Below, in pieces: positions 20,687 to 20,697 of a DNA stretch of 20,697 nt. Source of the stretch: a virus; the IMG/VR virus record IMGVR_UViG_3300005582_001108, positions 1 through 20,697 of that record, one strand, 5' to 3'. The notes beneath the pieces are model-generated. The model was not told where the DNA came from and did no database searches. It saw nothing but the letters and a program-made list of their open reading frames with translations. A program made the position numbers and the translations under genes. Every line of letters starts with the position of its first letter. Positions within the stretch are counted from its first letter, which is position 1.

Positions 20687-20697
20687 GAAACCCTAGA

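Noticed and set aside
20630-20697. Possible tRNA suggested by GGGTTTCGACTC on the minus strand
   Set aside because: The segment does not form a T-arm (no complementary 5-bp stem) and no acceptor or anticodon arms pair around it; the inverted repeat explains the pairing.
1-20697. CRISPR array or insertion sequence
   Set aside because: No regularly spaced direct repeats with unique spacers, and no transposase or paired terminal inverted repeats were seen; repeats present are coding units in fibre-type genes.

Overview
The window is a stretch of a tailed-phage (Caudoviricetes) genome with every recognisable gene on the minus strand, so transcription runs from the right end to the left. Genes are packed with TAATG, ATGA, GTGA or TTGA overlaps and almost no spacers. 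The modules (P22/T7-like short-tail nozzle, gp4-like adaptors, several low-complexity fibres, GH24 endolysin with 3TM-type holin) are those of short-tailed phages known mainly from freshwater and marine metagenomes. Morphology is therefore probably podovirus-like. The host is a bacterium I cannot name. The left end cuts a gene, and the right end stops just upstream of a capsid-decoration-like gene; the terminase, portal and major capsid genes would be expected beyond it.

Layout in transcription order. (1) 20614-18098: small head-associated genes: a Gly/Ser/Thr-rich decoration-like protein, a 43-aa helical protein, a very basic Gly/Lys repeat protein, and two small conserved phage proteins. 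A GC-only hairpin lies between two of them. (2) 18044-15990: a gp4-like adaptor carrying a discoidin-like insert, a free-standing HNH homing endonuclease that is visibly AT-richer than its neighbours, and a Cys4 protein. (3) 15987-9182: a large fibre/adhesin locus with five repetitive fibre genes (one ending in an S74 self-cleaving chaperone), an XkdW-like small protein, and a polyglycine tip adhesin resembling gp38 of S16-like phages. (4) 9185-7676: an AT-rich pair, a fibre-chaperone-like/cupin fusion and a protein resembling one of unknown function in T4-like cyanophages. (5) 7635-6278: the lysis cassette. (6) 6237-2129: an SU10/P22 gp4-like adaptor, a beta-rich structural protein, the tail nozzle, and a small acidic Trp-rich protein. 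(7) 2132-739: an acyl carrier protein (ACP) directly coupled to a beta-ketoacyl-ACP synthase (KAS). (8) 739-1: two proteins of unknown function, the last cut by the window edge and possibly an internal virion protein.

The most unusual part is region 7. An ACP with an intact phosphopantetheine serine (GIDSLD) and a ketosynthase with a complete Cys-His-His-Lys site are coupled to each other and to virion-assembly genes on both sides. This two-gene acyl-chain cassette sits inside the late structural operon, not among early metabolic genes. It has no acyltransferase, ketoreductase or phosphopantetheinyl transferase of its own in the window, so it would have to use the host's fatty-acid machinery. 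Its placement suggests a role late in infection (acylating a virion protein, altering envelope lipids around lysis, or making a small acyl product). That role is inference; the identity of the two enzymes is well supported.
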